From Anaerolineales bacterium (GTDB lineage Bacteria > Chloroflexota > Anaerolineae > Anaerolineales > E44-bin32), in NCBI GenBank assembly GCA_030673085.1, contig DAOVFE010000097.1:1-6784 (forward strand): a DNA stretch of 6,784 nt, read 5' to 3'. Of this stretch, positions 5,438 through 6,784 are shown in pieces; the stretch's first letter is position 1; each line of letters opens with the position of its first letter. The notes beneath the pieces are model-generated. The model was not told the origin of the DNA. It made no database searches and was given only the letters and a program-made list of their open reading frames with translations. Made by a program: the position numbers and the translations under genes.

Positions 5438-6784
5438 ATGAATAGCAATCGAGGATTTGGGGGCGACAGCCCCCATTATGGCTTTTTCCTTGGAAGATGC
5501 CTCGCAGCAAGCTGCGGGCATCTTCATGGCTGGCTGGCTGTGTGGTTCGGATCTCTGGCGGGCGTTTGGTCGCGTTGACACATGCGAGGGAAGCATGCGG
5601 AGCGGCGCAGATTTTCGGTCTGGGCAGGCCTGGGCGAGAAGCGGCGTCCCGCCGTCGACTCCAGGCGGCGGCAGTATCCCCGGCGGTCCCCAATAGCCGG
5701 CGTTGGCGAGCAGCCAGGTATCGAGCATCTTACGGTCAACCCCGACCGGCATAAGCACGGACTCGATCGCGCGCAACAGCAGCTCGATGTAGGCCTGCCG
5801 ATCATAGGGAACTTCGCAATCGATCCATTCCCAGGGTATTCCTTTCTCCGGTCCTGGAACGAGCAGGTAGCGCAGGCGTTCGCCCGGATTGAGGACGGCG
5901 CCGGCAGAAGTAAGCTGCTGGGCAACCCGAAGGTTAATAGTTCGAACTTTGTAATCGTGGAGTGCGCGTGATAGCCGGTTGGCAATGACTAATTCGCGCA
6001 CTGGAACTTCGCCGGCGCGCAGAGCTCGTAGCCGTTCGGCGGCGTAGGCGACAGCTTCCGGGACGGCGGCGCGAAAACCCGCAATGTCGGGCTCCTGGGC
6101 CAGAATCTCGAGCATCTCCATCTGGGTGCGTTTGATGTATTCAGGCGTGTCATGGCGGCGGGCTTCGATCCCGCGTATCTTAAGCGAACCATCCTCGAAG
6201 GCTCCGAAATAACGATTAGCGACTGCAATTCGAGGCTCGGTGCGGGATGGCAGGAACGCCAACCAGCGGTAAACCCCATCCAGCGCGATATGGAGCCCGG
6301 TGGATTCGGTAATCTCAGCGAGTAACGCATCGTAATCCGGCCGCCGGTGGGCATGTGGCTTGTGGATCCACAGACCGTCTACGAGCATGTGCAGGACTCG
6401 AAATCCGCGAGCCTCGATCAGTTCCTTGGCCTGGAGTAGTACCTCGCGGCCGTAGGCGTTGACCGCTTCATGGGCTTCGATCCGGCCGAAGCGGGCATTC
6501 TTGTAACCCAGGTAGCCAAAGCAGGTCACCAAGAGCCACTTATGGGCTGAATAGCGGCGCCGGTACACCTCGCAGCGAGGGTCGTCCGGTGACAGCTCGC
6601 GGATCAATTGCTTGTAGCGGAAGCGCTTTTTGAGCAAAGGCTCCAGAGTTTCAGGGATCAGGCCCTGGCGGTCGCGGCGGATGCGTGTGCCGAGTTCGGG
6701 CACCAGCTCGCCATCGGGCGCGCAGACAGTGTCGGGGGAGATGTTGAATCGCACCATGATGCTTGGATACATGGCGCTGAAGTC
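5426..6784 (-). CDS. B-family DNA polymerase, partial, with variant motifs B and C
   Basis: This is the polymerase-domain portion of a B-family DNA polymerase; its start lies beyond the right edge. The frame is open to base 6784, and the first visible residues are motif A, DFSAMYPSIM, with the metal-binding Asp as residue 1. Motif B reads SAHKWLLVTCFGYLGYKNAR, with the nucleotide-binding Lys kept at residue 82 but VTCFG in place of NSxYG. Motif C reads LHMLVDGLWI in place of the usual YxDTDS, so only one Asp remains (residue 136, codon 6379-6377). The palm and thumb continue to about base 5680 (AGYWGPPGILPPPG). The remaining 80 or so residues are compositionally different, are encoded partly by palindromic repeats, and end at a TGA (5428-5426) within a transposon-like terminal repeat. 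The exonuclease domain, if present, is outside the window. The gene is GC-richer than the export operon and faces it. It may be active or a degenerate PolB2-like paralogue. Confidence 0.85.
   Translation of the reverse strand, partial: DFSAMYPSIMVRFNISPDTVCAPDGELVPELGTRIRRDRQGLIPETLEPLLKKRFRYKQLIRELSPDDPRCEVYRRRYSAHKWLLVTCFGYLGYKNARFGRIEAHEAVNAYGREVLLQAKELIEARGFRVLHMLVDGLWIHKPHAHRRPDYDALLAEITESTGLHIALDGVYRWLAFLPSRTEPRIAVANRYFGAFEDGSLKIRGIEARRHDTPEYIKRTQMEMLEILAQEPDIAGFRAAVPEAVAYAAERLRALRAGEVPVRELVIANRLSRALHDYKVRTINLRVAQQLTSAGAVLNPGERLRYLLVPGPEKGIPWEWIDCEVPYDRQAYIELLLRAIESVLMPVGVDRKMLDTWLLANAGYWGPPGILPPPGVDGGTPLLAQACPDRKSAPLRMLPSHVSTRPNARQRSEPHSQPAMKMPAACCEASSKEKAIMGAVAPKSSIAIHGTV
5459..5474. 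repeat. Perfect GC hairpin in the polymerase gene tail
   Basis: GGGGGC (5459-5464) pairs with GCCCCC (5469-5474) around the loop GACA. No T-run follows on either strand within a few bases. It is part of a cluster of palindromes at 5459-5524 that the annotated polymerase reading frame crosses. Confidence 0.65.
5494..5524. repeat. Long near-perfect hairpin in the polymerase gene tail
   Basis: AAGATGCC-T-CGCAGC (5494-5508) pairs with GCTGCGGGCATCTT (5511-5524), giving 14 base pairs with a single bulged T at 5502 and a minimal loop. Translation of the minus strand across it gives a Cys/Ala-rich peptide (KMPAACCEASS), which is an unlikely folded polymerase segment. The form is that of an interspersed palindromic repeat or a repeat-element end. 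Confidence 0.65.

Larger units (their letters stand above)
5272..5489. repeat. Outer inverted repeat flanking the small element
   Basis: GGAAAAAGCC at 5272-5281 is perfectly repeated in inverted orientation at 5480-5489. Continuing inward without gaps, both arms reach CTGTC (5292-5296 and, inverted, 5465-5469), giving 20 matches in 25 positions. This outer pair encloses the 150-bp element at 5288-5437 and shares its GGGGCTGTC end on the left. The arrangement suggests repeated insertion of related elements or one element with duplicated ends. Confidence 0.5.

Noticed and set aside
5244..5985. Other long open frames across the polymerase gene and spacer on both strands
   Set aside because: They are shadows in GC-rich sequence with Arg, Ser and Pro-rich translations and no family motifs; the polymerase frame alone carries motifs A, B and C.
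1..6784. CRISPR array, tRNA, rRNA, or a defence or toxin-antitoxin system
   Set aside because: No regularly spaced direct repeats, no tRNA-like cloverleaf and no matching protein motifs were seen on either strand.

Overview
The window is bacterial DNA with three parts: a mostly gene-poor left flank (about 1-626), a four-gene plus-strand export operon of moderate GC content (about 648-5166), and a visibly GC-richer minus-strand gene for a B-family DNA polymerase that runs off the right edge (5426-6784). The operon and the polymerase converge on a spacer of about 260 bp, which holds a terminator-like hairpin and a small transposon-like element with terminal inverted repeats. The source organism cannot be fixed from sequence. 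The export genes resemble those of anaerobic bacteria such as Desulfobacterota or Chloroflexota, but this is an impression only.

Operon: two ABC ATPase genes overlap by ATGA. The second overlaps a single ABC-2 type permease gene by 14 bp, and after 130 bp comes a lipoprotein membrane-fusion (HlyD/YbhG-type) adaptor. The two ATPases correspond to the N- and C-terminal halves of fused YbhF-type proteins, split here into two genes. Their ATP-site motifs are degenerate in a complementary way: the first has Pro in place of the H-loop His, and the second has LSGAW in place of LSGGQ. The predicted heterodimer therefore has one consensus and one degenerate ATP site. ATPases and permease would form the inner-membrane pump, and the adaptor would carry substrate outward. 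The second permease, TolC-type channel and TetR-type regulator often found in such loci are not in the window.

Polymerase: motif A (DFSAMYPSIM) is intact. Motif B is modified (VTCFG in place of NSxYG), and motif C reads LVDG instead of DTDS, so only one of the two motif C aspartates remains. The last 80 or so codons do not look like polymerase. They run through palindromic repeats, and the stop codon lies inside the terminal inverted repeat of the 150-bp element at 5288-5437.

Left flank: there is no confident gene. It holds a strong nested inverted repeat (429-481) and two weak open stretches that may be gene remnants.
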